Assembly: GCA_934636655.1 (NCBI GenBank)
Contig: CAKUAS010000018.1
Coordinates: 1-40,064 of the forward strand
Source of the DNA: an uncultured Oscillospiraceae bacterium
GTDB taxonomy: Bacteria; Bacillota; Clostridia; Oscillospirales; Oscillospiraceae
Direction: 5' to 3'
Length of the DNA: 40,064 nucleotides
A program made the position numbers and the translations under genes. The notes beneath the pieces are model-generated. The model had not been told where the DNA came from. It saw only the letters and a list, made by a program, of their open reading frames with translations, and searched no databases. This document shows positions 33,651 through 40,064 of the stretch, piece by piece (position 1 is the stretch's first letter; every line of letters starts with the position of its first letter).

Positions 33651-34293
33651 GGAGGAGATAAAGGATCTTGGCAGCACGCAGCCGCAGGGCAGGGAGGGCA
33701 AGATACACTGCCTGACCATCGTAGGTCAGGTCGAGGGGCATCAGATACTGCCCGAGGATAACAAAACGACCAAGTATGAGCACATTATGCCGCTTTTGGC
33801 GGCGGTAGAGGAGTCCGAGGAGATAAAGGGGCTTCTTATACTCTTGAACACCGTCGGCGGTGATGTCGAGGCGGGGCTAGGTATAGCGGAGCTTATAGCC
33901 GGGATGAAAAAACCTACTGTGTCTCTCATCCTCGGCGGCGGACACTCGATCGGAGTGCCGCTTGCTGTCGCCGCATCGCGCAGCTTTATTGCACCGTCGG
34001 CAGCCATGACGATCCACCCCGTGCGCCTTAACGGCGTCGTCATCGGCGTTCCGCAGACATATAACTATTTTGCCCGCATCCAGGAACGTATAGTCGGATT
34101 CGTCACCGGACACTCAAATATAAGCCGCGAGAAATACAATGAGCTCATGATGGCTACCGACGAGCTTGCAAACGACGTCGGCAGCGTCATCTACGGGCAG
34201 GAGGCCGTTTCCTGCGGGCTTATTGACAGCATCGGAACTCTCTCCGACGCCCTCGACTATCTGCATGGAGAGATAGATAGGCAAGTACATTGA
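33649..34293 (+). CDS. ClpP-class serine protease, TepA-like
   Basis: The 214-residue protein shows ClpP-fold motifs of the TepA group: IHCLTIVGQVEGHQILPEDN, LLILLNTVGGDVEAGLGIAE, SLILGGGHSIGVPLAVAASR with the nucleophile Ser in GHSIG (near residue 103), and MTIHPVRLNGV with the His. TepA has been linked to protein export in Bacillus. No ATG lies before the conserved region, and the TTG at 33649 with GAGGTG five bases upstream is the best start. The site is inside a hairpin, so translation or transcription may be regulated. Confidence 0.88.
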   Translation: MEEIKDLGSTQPQGREGKIHCLTIVGQVEGHQILPEDNKTTKYEHIMPLLAAVEESEEIKGLLILLNTVGGDVEAGLGIAELIAGMKKPTVSLILGGGHSIGVPLAVAASRSFIAPSAAMTIHPVRLNGVVIGVPQTYNYFARIQERIVGFVTGHSNISREKYNELMMATDELANDVGSVIYGQEAVSCGLIDSIGTLSDALDYLHGEIDRQVH

Positions 34294-34306
34294 GTGCTTG
34301 CCTTTT
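34280..34306 (+). terminator. Terminator spanning the tepA stop codon
   Basis: GGCAAGTAC (34280-34288), loop ATTGA containing the TGA stop, GTGCTTGCC (34294-34302; one G-U pair), then TTTT. It also overlaps a candidate -35 for the next gene. Confidence 0.75.
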
Positions 34307-34326
34307 AATACATTATATGATAAAAT
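34298..34326 (+). promoter_or_regulatory. Candidate promoter of uppP copy 2
   Basis: TTGCCT (34298-34303), 17 bases and TAAAAT (34321-34326). The -35 lies in the right arm of the upstream terminator, so it is tentative. Confidence 0.4.
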
Positions 34327-34377
34327 AACAAAGTTAAGTATACATAATATCTGAGAATACTCACAGGAGATAAATAT

Positions 34378-35214
34378 ATGAGCATATTGGATGCCATAAT
34401 CCTCGGCCTCGTGCAGGGCGTTGCGGAATTTCTGCCCATCTCGAGTTCGGGCCACCTTGCTATCCTGCATAACCTTTTCAATATGTCCGACCTCGGTAGC
34501 AGCCACATGTTTTTTGACGTGCTGCTTCATTTCGGAACGCTTATTGCGATCTGCTTCATGTACTGGTGCGACATAAAGGCAATGTTCACGCAGACGATAG
34601 ACATGCTCTCCGGCAGAACGGTGGACTCGGACGGCCGCCGCAGGAGATTTCCCGAAGCGCGCCTTTTCATGCTGATAATCGTCGCAACGCTGCCGCTGGT
34701 GCTGATTTTGCCGGTACATAAATACGTTGAGGCGCTTTCAAATTCGACGGTCTATGTCGGTATAGCGCTGATTTTGACCGGCTGCATGCTCCTTGTCGCC
34801 GATAAAATGGCCAAAGGCACGAAGACAGAGAAGAACATGCTGTTTACCGATGCACTTATAATCGGCCTGTGCCAGTGCGTTGCAACGCTGCCGGGTCTGT
34901 CGCGCTCGGGAACTACTATAACCGCAGGTATCGCGACCGGTCATGATCGCAGCTATGCCGTCAAGTTCTCACTTTTGATGAGTATCCCGGCCGTCCTCGG
35001 CGCAACGCTCTTGGAGCTTATCGACGCATTCAAAACAGGCATCGATCCCTCGCTTATCCCGGCATATCTCTTCGGCATGATCGCCGCCATGATCTCCGGT
35101 GTTCTATCCATCGGACTTCTGCGCATGATAGCCCGAAAGACGCGCTTCGGCGGATTTTCATACTACTGCTGGGTCGTCGGTGTGCTGACGATAATCCTCT
35201 CCCTCATATTCTGA
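34378..35214 (+). CDS. uppP: Undecaprenyl-diphosphate phosphatase UppP, copy 2
   Basis: A 278-residue polytopic paralogue of the 17131 gene, with active-site segments AEFLPISSSGHLAIL near the N terminus and LPGLSRSGTTITAG near residue 172. AGGAG precedes ATG 34378. It differs clearly from copy 1 along its length, so this is an old paralogue and not a recent duplication. ftsK follows 21 bases later, so they may be cotranscribed. Confidence 0.94.
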   Translation: MSILDAIILGLVQGVAEFLPISSSGHLAILHNLFNMSDLGSSHMFFDVLLHFGTLIAICFMYWCDIKAMFTQTIDMLSGRTVDSDGRRRRFPEARLFMLIIVATLPLVLILPVHKYVEALSNSTVYVGIALILTGCMLLVADKMAKGTKTEKNMLFTDALIIGLCQCVATLPGLSRSGTTITAGIATGHDRSYAVKFSLLMSIPAVLGATLLELIDAFKTGIDPSLIPAYLFGMIAAMISGVLSIGLLRMIARKTRFGGFSYYCWVVGVLTIILSLIF

Positions 35215-35235
35215 TAAAGGCAGGTAAGCTTAATA

Positions 35236-37812
35236 ATGGCTCAAACCGCTACAAAGAAAAAAACCAATAATTCCGGCAAAAAACAGGCGTCTGCGCAGGG
35301 GAAGAAACCTAAAAACACGCCCTCTGAGGATAGCTCTGCCCAGCGCATTATCGCCGCGGTGTGCTTTCTGTTTGCCGCGGTGCTCGTAGCCATCGGGATA
35401 TTCGCGCACGACGGCGTCGTCGTCGGCTGGCTGTGCGCGCTTTTAAAGGGCCTGTTCGGTTACGGCTTCTGGATCTGCGCTCCGGTATTCCTGCTGGCGG
35501 CATATATTCTCGGCTTTCGCTGGGACGAGCCATGCGCATGGCGCCTTACTGCGGCGCTGCTGCTGCCGCTTTTGGCGGGCTCGCTTGTGAATCTTCTGCT
35601 GTCTCAGGTCGTTGTCGATAATCTCAGCGGCGTGGGCGAGCTGTTCTCGGTGCTCTACGCAGGAGGCAAGAGCATGCTCTGCGCCGGCGTTCTCGGAACG
35701 CTCATAGCCTTTGCTCTGGAAAAGGCCTTCAGTATTTACGGCGCTGCCATACTGCTGCTTTTGGCGCTTATATTCTTCATTCTGGCGGCATTGAGCGTAA
35801 CGCCGAAGAAGCTCTTTGAGTTTCTGTGCGGAAGCGGCGAGAAAGTCGAAAGAAAGCCCGCAAAGGCCGCTGCTGTCCCCGAGCCCGAACCCGAAGCGGC
35901 TGCTTCGGATGAGGCCGAGAAGGTCAAAAAGGCTCGCCGCCGCGCGATAGATATTCCGCTCGACGATGAACCGGCGTTTACGAAGAAATCGACCGCGTCA
36001 GAAGAGCCGACAGTTAAGGACGAATCTGCGCCCAAGAAAGAAAGTGGCCTTTTCAGCAAAAAGACTGCAAAATCAAAGGCTCTTGCCCCCGATAATATAG
36101 AAGTAGAGCCCATGACCATTGAGGAAGTCGAGGCTATGACGGGTATTTCCGCCGTCAAGCTCAGCGATGACGGCACCGTCAAAACAGGCGCTGTGTCCGA
36201 TCCTCCGAAGAAAGCTACCGCTGCCGAAGTCGCGGCGGAAACCGAGGCCATACGCAGCGCCATTGAATCAGCCACAAGCGAGGGCGAATACGAAAAGCCC
36301 CCGATATTCCTGCTTAAAAAAGGACATGCGGTCGCGGCAAACTCAGAAGAGGAGCTGCGCACGAATCGCGAACGTCTTGAGAGCACGATAAAAAGCTTCG
36401 GCGTGTCGGCAAGAATAGTCGATACCACCCGCGGCCCCACGGTCACGAGATATGATCTTGAGCTCGATCAGGGCGTGAAGCTCAGCAGGCTTACAAACCT
36501 TGCGGGCGATATCGCCCTTGCCCTCGGCGTTGTCAGCGTCCGCATAGCGCCGATACCCGATAAAATATCCACCGTCGGCATTGAGGTGCCCAATAAGATA
36601 ATAAGCACCGTTTATCTGCGCGATATAATCGACTCGCCGCGCTTTGCCTCATCTAAGTCAAAGCTCAGCTTTGCCATTGGAAAGGACATCGCCGGTCAGG
36701 CCGTAGTGGGCAATATCTCGAAGCTGCCGCACCTTCTCATCGCGGGCACCACGGGTTCGGGTAAGTCTGTGTGCATGAACTCGCTCATCATAAGTCTTCT
36801 TTATAAAGCAGATCCCGACGAGGTCAAGCTCATCATGATCGATCCCAAGATGGTCGAGCTCGGCGTTTATAACGGCATTCCGCATCTGTACATCCCCGTC
36901 GTCACCGACCCGAAAAAGGCAGCAGGCGCGCTCCAGTGGGCTGTCACGGAAATGCTCAAGCGCTACAGGCTATTCTCCGAGCTCGGAGTCAGAAGCCTCG
37001 AGGCGTATAACGAGCATCTGCTCGAAAATGGCCAGCCAAAAATGCCGAGCATCGTCGTCGTTATCGACGAGCTGGCAGACCTCATGCTCGTCGCATCCAA
37101 GGATGTTGAGGAGAGCATCTGCCGCGTGGCGCAGATGGGCCGCGCCGCGGGCATGCACCTTGTCATTGCAACGCAGCGTCCGTCGGCCGACGTTATAACC
37201 GGCCTTATGAAGGCCAATATCCCCAGCCGTATTGCGTTTGCGGTATCCTCCGCACTCGAAAGCCGCATTATTCTCGATAATGCCGGCGCTGAAAAGCTCA
37301 TAGGCATGGGTGATATGCTGTATGCCCCTATCGGCTGCGGAAAGCCCCTGCGCGTTCAGGGTGCCTTCGTCAGCGACGAGGAGCGAGACCAGATCGTTCA
37401 GTTTATTAAGCGTCAGTCCACCGCGCAGTATAGTGAGGATGTCATGGCGCAGATCGAAAAGGCCGCCGAGGATAAGGGCGCAAACGGCAAAGGCCGCAAT
37501 GATGATGACGAGCCGACCGGAAAGCCCGAGTATGACGAGCTTCTGCCGCAGGCTGTTGACGTTATTTTCGACACCAAGCAGGCCTCGGTATCCATGCTCC
37601 AGCGCCGCTTGAAGCTCGGTTACTCGAGAGCTGCGCGCATAGTCGACCAGATGGAGGAGATGGGCATCATCGGCCCCTTTGAGGGCTCAAAGCCGCGCCA
37701 GATCCTCATAACGCGTGACCAGTGGCTCGAAATGCAGACAACTCAGGGTACAGCTCCTACGGAAATCCTGCAAATCCAGACCGAGTTTGCCGACGAGACA
37801 GACGACATATAA
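35236..37812 (+). CDS. ftsK: DNA translocase FtsK/SpoIIIE
   Basis: The 858-residue protein has a basic N terminus, four transmembrane segments at about 32-190, a low-complexity Ala/Glu/Lys/Pro linker at about 205-350, a motor domain and a C-terminal winged helix. Walker A AGTTGSGKSVCMNSLII is near residue 503, Walker B is IVVVIDELADLM, and ATQRPSADVITGLMKANIP is a family hallmark. The gamma domain (TKQASVSMLQRRLKLGYSRA, then EEMGIIGP) reads oriented DNA sequences. It pumps DNA through the division septum or, in sporulation, into the forespore. Only a weak AGGT site precedes ATG. Confidence 0.96.
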   Translation: MAQTATKKKTNNSGKKQASAQGKKPKNTPSEDSSAQRIIAAVCFLFAAVLVAIGIFAHDGVVVGWLCALLKGLFGYGFWICAPVFLLAAYILGFRWDEPCAWRLTAALLLPLLAGSLVNLLLSQVVVDNLSGVGELFSVLYAGGKSMLCAGVLGTLIAFALEKAFSIYGAAILLLLALIFFILAALSVTPKKLFEFLCGSGEKVERKPAKAAAVPEPEPEAAASDEAEKVKKARRRAIDIPLDDEPAFTKKSTASEEPTVKDESAPKKESGLFSKKTAKSKALAPDNIEVEPMTIEEVEAMTGISAVKLSDDGTVKTGAVSDPPKKATAAEVAAETEAIRSAIESATSEGEYEKPPIFLLKKGHAVAANSEEELRTNRERLESTIKSFGVSARIVDTTRGPTVTRYDLELDQGVKLSRLTNLAGDIALALGVVSVRIAPIPDKISTVGIEVPNKIISTVYLRDIIDSPRFASSKSKLSFAIGKDIAGQAVVGNISKLPHLLIAGTTGSGKSVCMNSLIISLLYKADPDEVKLIMIDPKMVELGVYNGIPHLYIPVVTDPKKAAGALQWAVTEMLKRYRLFSELGVRSLEAYNEHLLENGQPKMPSIVVVIDELADLMLVASKDVEESICRVAQMGRAAGMHLVIATQRPSADVITGLMKANIPSRIAFAVSSALESRIILDNAGAEKLIGMGDMLYAPIGCGKPLRVQGAFVSDEERDQIVQFIKRQSTAQYSEDVMAQIEKAAEDKGANGKGRNDDDEPTGKPEYDELLPQAVDVIFDTKQASVSMLQRRLKLGYSRAARIVDQMEEMGIIGPFEGSKPRQILITRDQWLEMQTTQGTAPTEILQIQTEFADETDDI

Positions 37813-37819
37813 TAAAAAC

Positions 37820-37853
37820 AGGAGTGGTTAACATAATATAGCCACTCCTTTTT
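37820..37853 (+). terminator. Terminator between ftsK and mrnC
   Basis: AGGAGTGGTT, loop of ten, AGCCACTCCT (one G-U pair), then TTTT; eight bases after the ftsK stop and 12 before the mrnC start. No promoter is visible between it and mrnC, so partial readthrough is likely. Confidence 0.75.
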
Positions 37854-37864
37854 CAGGTGATTCT

Positions 37865-38278
37865 ATGAAAGATTATTTCTGCCCACAAATGGAACTGGGC
37901 GATATAAACAACATTAGCATGCTCGGCCTTGCGCACATAGGCGACGGTGTGTATGAGCTTTTAACGCGCACGATGCTTTGCGCCGGCGGCAATAAAAAGG
38001 TCACCGAGCTTCACAAAAAGACCGTCGCCATCGTGAACGCTCCGGCTCAGGCCGAGGCTGCCGAGAGGCTCTTGCCGTATTTAACGGACGACGAAAAATA
38101 TATCTATAAGCGCGGTCGAAACGCCAAGGTGAACTCTGTGCCGCACAAGGCAGATATCGCTCAGTATCATGCGGCGACGGGACTTGAGGCCCTGTTCGGA
38201 TGGCTGTATCTTCAGGGGAAAACGCAGCGTATAAACGAGCTGTACGCCGTATGCGTGGAGGATAGTCATGGCACTTGA
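37865..38278 (+). CDS. mrnC: Mini-ribonuclease 3 (MrnC)
   Basis: The 137-residue protein is an RNase III catalytic domain without a double-stranded RNA-binding domain. Motifs are LAHIGDGVYELLTRTML with the acidic pair (Asp and Glu), VNAPAQAEAAERLLPYLTDDE, KRGRNAKVNSVPHKADIAQY and the second acidic site ATGLEALFGWLYLQGK. It matures 23S rRNA precursor ends. AGGTGA precedes ATG 37865. Its end overlaps rqcH by 11 bases. Confidence 0.93.
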   Translation: MKDYFCPQMELGDINNISMLGLAHIGDGVYELLTRTMLCAGGNKKVTELHKKTVAIVNAPAQAEAAERLLPYLTDDEKYIYKRGRNAKVNSVPHKADIAQYHAATGLEALFGWLYLQGKTQRINELYAVCVEDSHGT

Positions 38279-39989
38279 TGCAATACTTTTATCGGGAATA
38301 ATAGCCGAGCTGAGACCCAAAATCATCGGCGCGAGGATAGATAAGGTGCAGCAGCCCGAGCGTGATAAGATCGTCCTGTCGCTGCGCGGCGGCGAAAGTA
38401 TGCGTATACTCATCGACGCGGGCGCGGGCAGCGGCAGACTTCAGCAGACGCATCTCAGCTTTGAAAACCCCGCAGAGCCCCCGATGTTCTGCATGCTGCT
38501 GCGCAAATACCTCACCGGAGGCAGGATCGAAGCCATCGAGCAGCCGGATTGGGAGCGCCTTGCTATAGTTAACATAACATCCCGTAACGAGCTTGGCGAT
38601 AACGTCGACCTGCGCCTTGCAGTCGAGCTCATGGGCAGAAGCTCAAACCTCGTGCTCATCGGCTCGGACGGCAGGATCATCGACTGCCTGCGCCGCATGG
38701 ATTACGGCGGCGATGTCGAGCGCAGGATGCTGCCCGGCATGATCTACCGCCTTCCGCCCAAGCAGCGCAAGCCGCTTGTGTTGGATCTTTCCCAGGAGGA
38801 GATAGCGCAGGCGCTCAGCACATCCGACGCGGGAAAAAGCGCGGATAAGCGCATTATGGACTGCTTTTCCGGACTCTCGCCGCTTATCTGCCGCGAGCTT
38901 GCCTGCCGCAGCGGGGATAACGCCGCGCTCCTGCCCGAGGCGATAGGAGCATTTCTGGACAGCGTCAGGGCAGGGGAGCTCACGCCCGTGCTGTTTACAG
39001 AGGACGGAAAGCCCAGGGAATTTTCCTTCATGCAGCTGCGGCAGTATGCGGGAGTGTATGATGTGCGCGAGTTTGAAAGCTTTTCCGAGCTTTTGGACGC
39101 GTACTACTCCAAGCGCGACACGCTCGAGCGCCGCCGCAGACGCTCAAGGGAACTCAGCCACCACGTCAAAACCGCGCGCGACCGCATTGCGCGAAAGCTC
39201 GGCCTCCAGCGGCAGGAGCTGCAAAAATGCTCGGAGCGCGACGGGATACGCCGCAACGCGGAGCTTCTGACCGCGAACCTCTACCGTGTGCATAAGGGCG
39301 ACAGCTCCGTGACCGTCGAGGACTATTACGAGCCGGGCTGCCCGCAGCGCACGATAAAGCTCAATCCATTGAAAACGCCGCAGAATAACGCCGCTGCGAT
39401 GTTCAATGAATACAACAAGCTCAAGACCGCCGAGCAGCACCTCACGGTGCTCATCGCCGAGGGCGAGAGGCAGCTTGAGTATCTAAACAGCGTCCTCGAC
39501 GAAACGGAACGCGCCGAGACCGAGGATGATCTTGCCGAGATAAAAGCCGAGCTCGTCGGCACGGGCTATATCAAAAAGCAGCGCGGTTCAAAGGAGCGTA
39601 GGCGCAAAAAGCAGGGCCCCATGCGCTTTGTCTCCTCCGACGGCTTTGAGATACTCGTCGGCCGCAGCAACGCGCAAAATGACGAGCTGACCACAAAAAC
39701 AGCCCGCCGCACGGACATCTGGCTGCACACTAAAACCGTTCACGGCAGCCACGTCATCATCTCATGCGACGGCCTTACCCCGCCCGAGAAAACGATCGAG
39801 GAGGCAGCGCAGCTTGCCGTTTACTACTCTCAGGCGCGCGACGGCGGCAAAACTCAGGTCGACTACACCATGGTGCGCAACGTCCGCAAGCCCTCCGGCT
39901 CGCTGCCCGGAAAGGTCATATACACAGACTACAGTACCCTCTCCGTCTCCGCGGACGAGGCCCTGGCCGAAAAACTCAGGGTGAAATAG
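38268..39989 (+). CDS. rqcH: RqcH/NFACT family ribosome quality-control protein (FbpA-like)
   Basis: The 573-residue protein starts MALDAILLSGIIAELRPKII and carries NFACT-N with RNELGDNVDLRLAVELMGRS and SNLVLIGSDGRIIDCLRRMD. A long charged coiled-coil region covers about residues 265-435. The C-terminal NFACT-R domain reads DGFEILVGRSNAQNDELTTK, then DIWLHTKTVHGSHVII. It binds 50S subunits with stalled chains and recruits tRNA-Ala for C-terminal tailing. The acidic-Arg motif reported as DR in B. subtilis appears here as ER (PDWERLAIVNI). It overlaps mrnC by 11 bases. Confidence 0.93.
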   Translation: MALDAILLSGIIAELRPKIIGARIDKVQQPERDKIVLSLRGGESMRILIDAGAGSGRLQQTHLSFENPAEPPMFCMLLRKYLTGGRIEAIEQPDWERLAIVNITSRNELGDNVDLRLAVELMGRSSNLVLIGSDGRIIDCLRRMDYGGDVERRMLPGMIYRLPPKQRKPLVLDLSQEEIAQALSTSDAGKSADKRIMDCFSGLSPLICRELACRSGDNAALLPEAIGAFLDSVRAGELTPVLFTEDGKPREFSFMQLRQYAGVYDVREFESFSELLDAYYSKRDTLERRRRRSRELSHHVKTARDRIARKLGLQRQELQKCSERDGIRRNAELLTANLYRVHKGDSSVTVEDYYEPGCPQRTIKLNPLKTPQNNAAAMFNEYNKLKTAEQHLTVLIAEGERQLEYLNSVLDETERAETEDDLAEIKAELVGTGYIKKQRGSKERRRKKQGPMRFVSSDGFEILVGRSNAQNDELTTKTARRTDIWLHTKTVHGSHVIISCDGLTPPEKTIEEAAQLAVYYSQARDGGKTQVDYTMVRNVRKPSGSLPGKVIYTDYSTLSVSADEALAEKLRVK

Positions 39990-40064
39990 CGAATTGTCAA
40001 ACTAAGTGCAACAGGAAGAGAGTTCAAAGTCCCACAAATTCTGAGCAGAACGGAAATTAAGAAC
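39990..40064 (+). other. Short 3' flank of rqcH; possible insertion-sequence end
   Basis: No terminator or gene start is visible. GAATTGTCAAACTAAGTGCAACAGG, split as GAATTGTCAAA and CTAAGTGCAACA, resembles from memory the outer ends of IS30-family elements. Too little sequence is present to decide. Confidence 0.25.

Overview
The window reads as chromosomal DNA of an anaerobic Firmicute, most like a gut Clostridia/Oscillospirales member. This is inference: the sequence shows an oxygen-sensitive 2-hydroxyacyl-CoA dehydratase operon, a DUF4364 protein, MrnC, RqcH, a TepA-type ClpP, class II tRNA-Ser genes with encoded CCA, AT-rich sigma-A promoters with purine-rich ribosome-binding sites, and intergenic repeats of the GTAGGGGCG...CGCCC kind. 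I cannot name a species. There is no phage, plasmid, CRISPR array or complete insertion sequence.

Layout. (1) Positions 1-6519, minus strand: a TetR regulator followed by an operon for an ene-reductase, two 2-hydroxyacyl-CoA dehydratase-family subunits (one unusually long) and the ATP-dependent activator, which is cut by the window edge. Matching ATGTCA-N7-TGACAT operators lie in front of both the regulator and the operon. Three 74-bp tandem repeats, each with two hairpins, lie between the last dehydratase subunit and the activator. (2) 6616-12375: a TrkA/TrkH potassium uptake operon ending in a 44-residue membrane peptide, divergent from a KdpD/KdpE-like two-component pair whose kinase lacks the usual N-terminal KdpD domain. 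(3) 12476-19538: FtsH, a Cys-rich orphan on the minus strand, a small membrane protein, DUF4364, AsnA, UppP and an M1-family lipoprotein peptidase. (4) 19575-27790: an FAD oxidoreductase and MATE exporter operon, two tRNA-Ser genes, an XRE-type membrane regulator, a TetR regulator coupled to a Cys-rich KTR protein, then a flavodoxin-fold reductase, a small hydrolase, a DUF5131 protein and a small lipoprotein, closed by a LysR regulator. (5) 28143-40064: a sodium-coupled amino acid transporter, then a housekeeping run of prfA, a TsaC-CoaE fusion, an M18 aminopeptidase, a TepA-like protease, a second UppP, FtsK/SpoIIIE, MrnC and RqcH.

The strongest candidates for something new are: the TetR-controlled dehydratase/reductase operon with its oversized subunit and hairpin repeats; a MITE-like family with three copies, each touching a gene boundary (one sits in the prfA leader, one supplies the stop codon of the aminopeptidase); the TsaC-CoaE fusion; the Kdp-type signalling pair attached to Trk transport plus a tiny membrane peptide; and hairpins that overlap ribosome-binding sites or stop codons (tepA, the KTR gene). 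Functions are inferred from remembered family motifs; no database search was possible.
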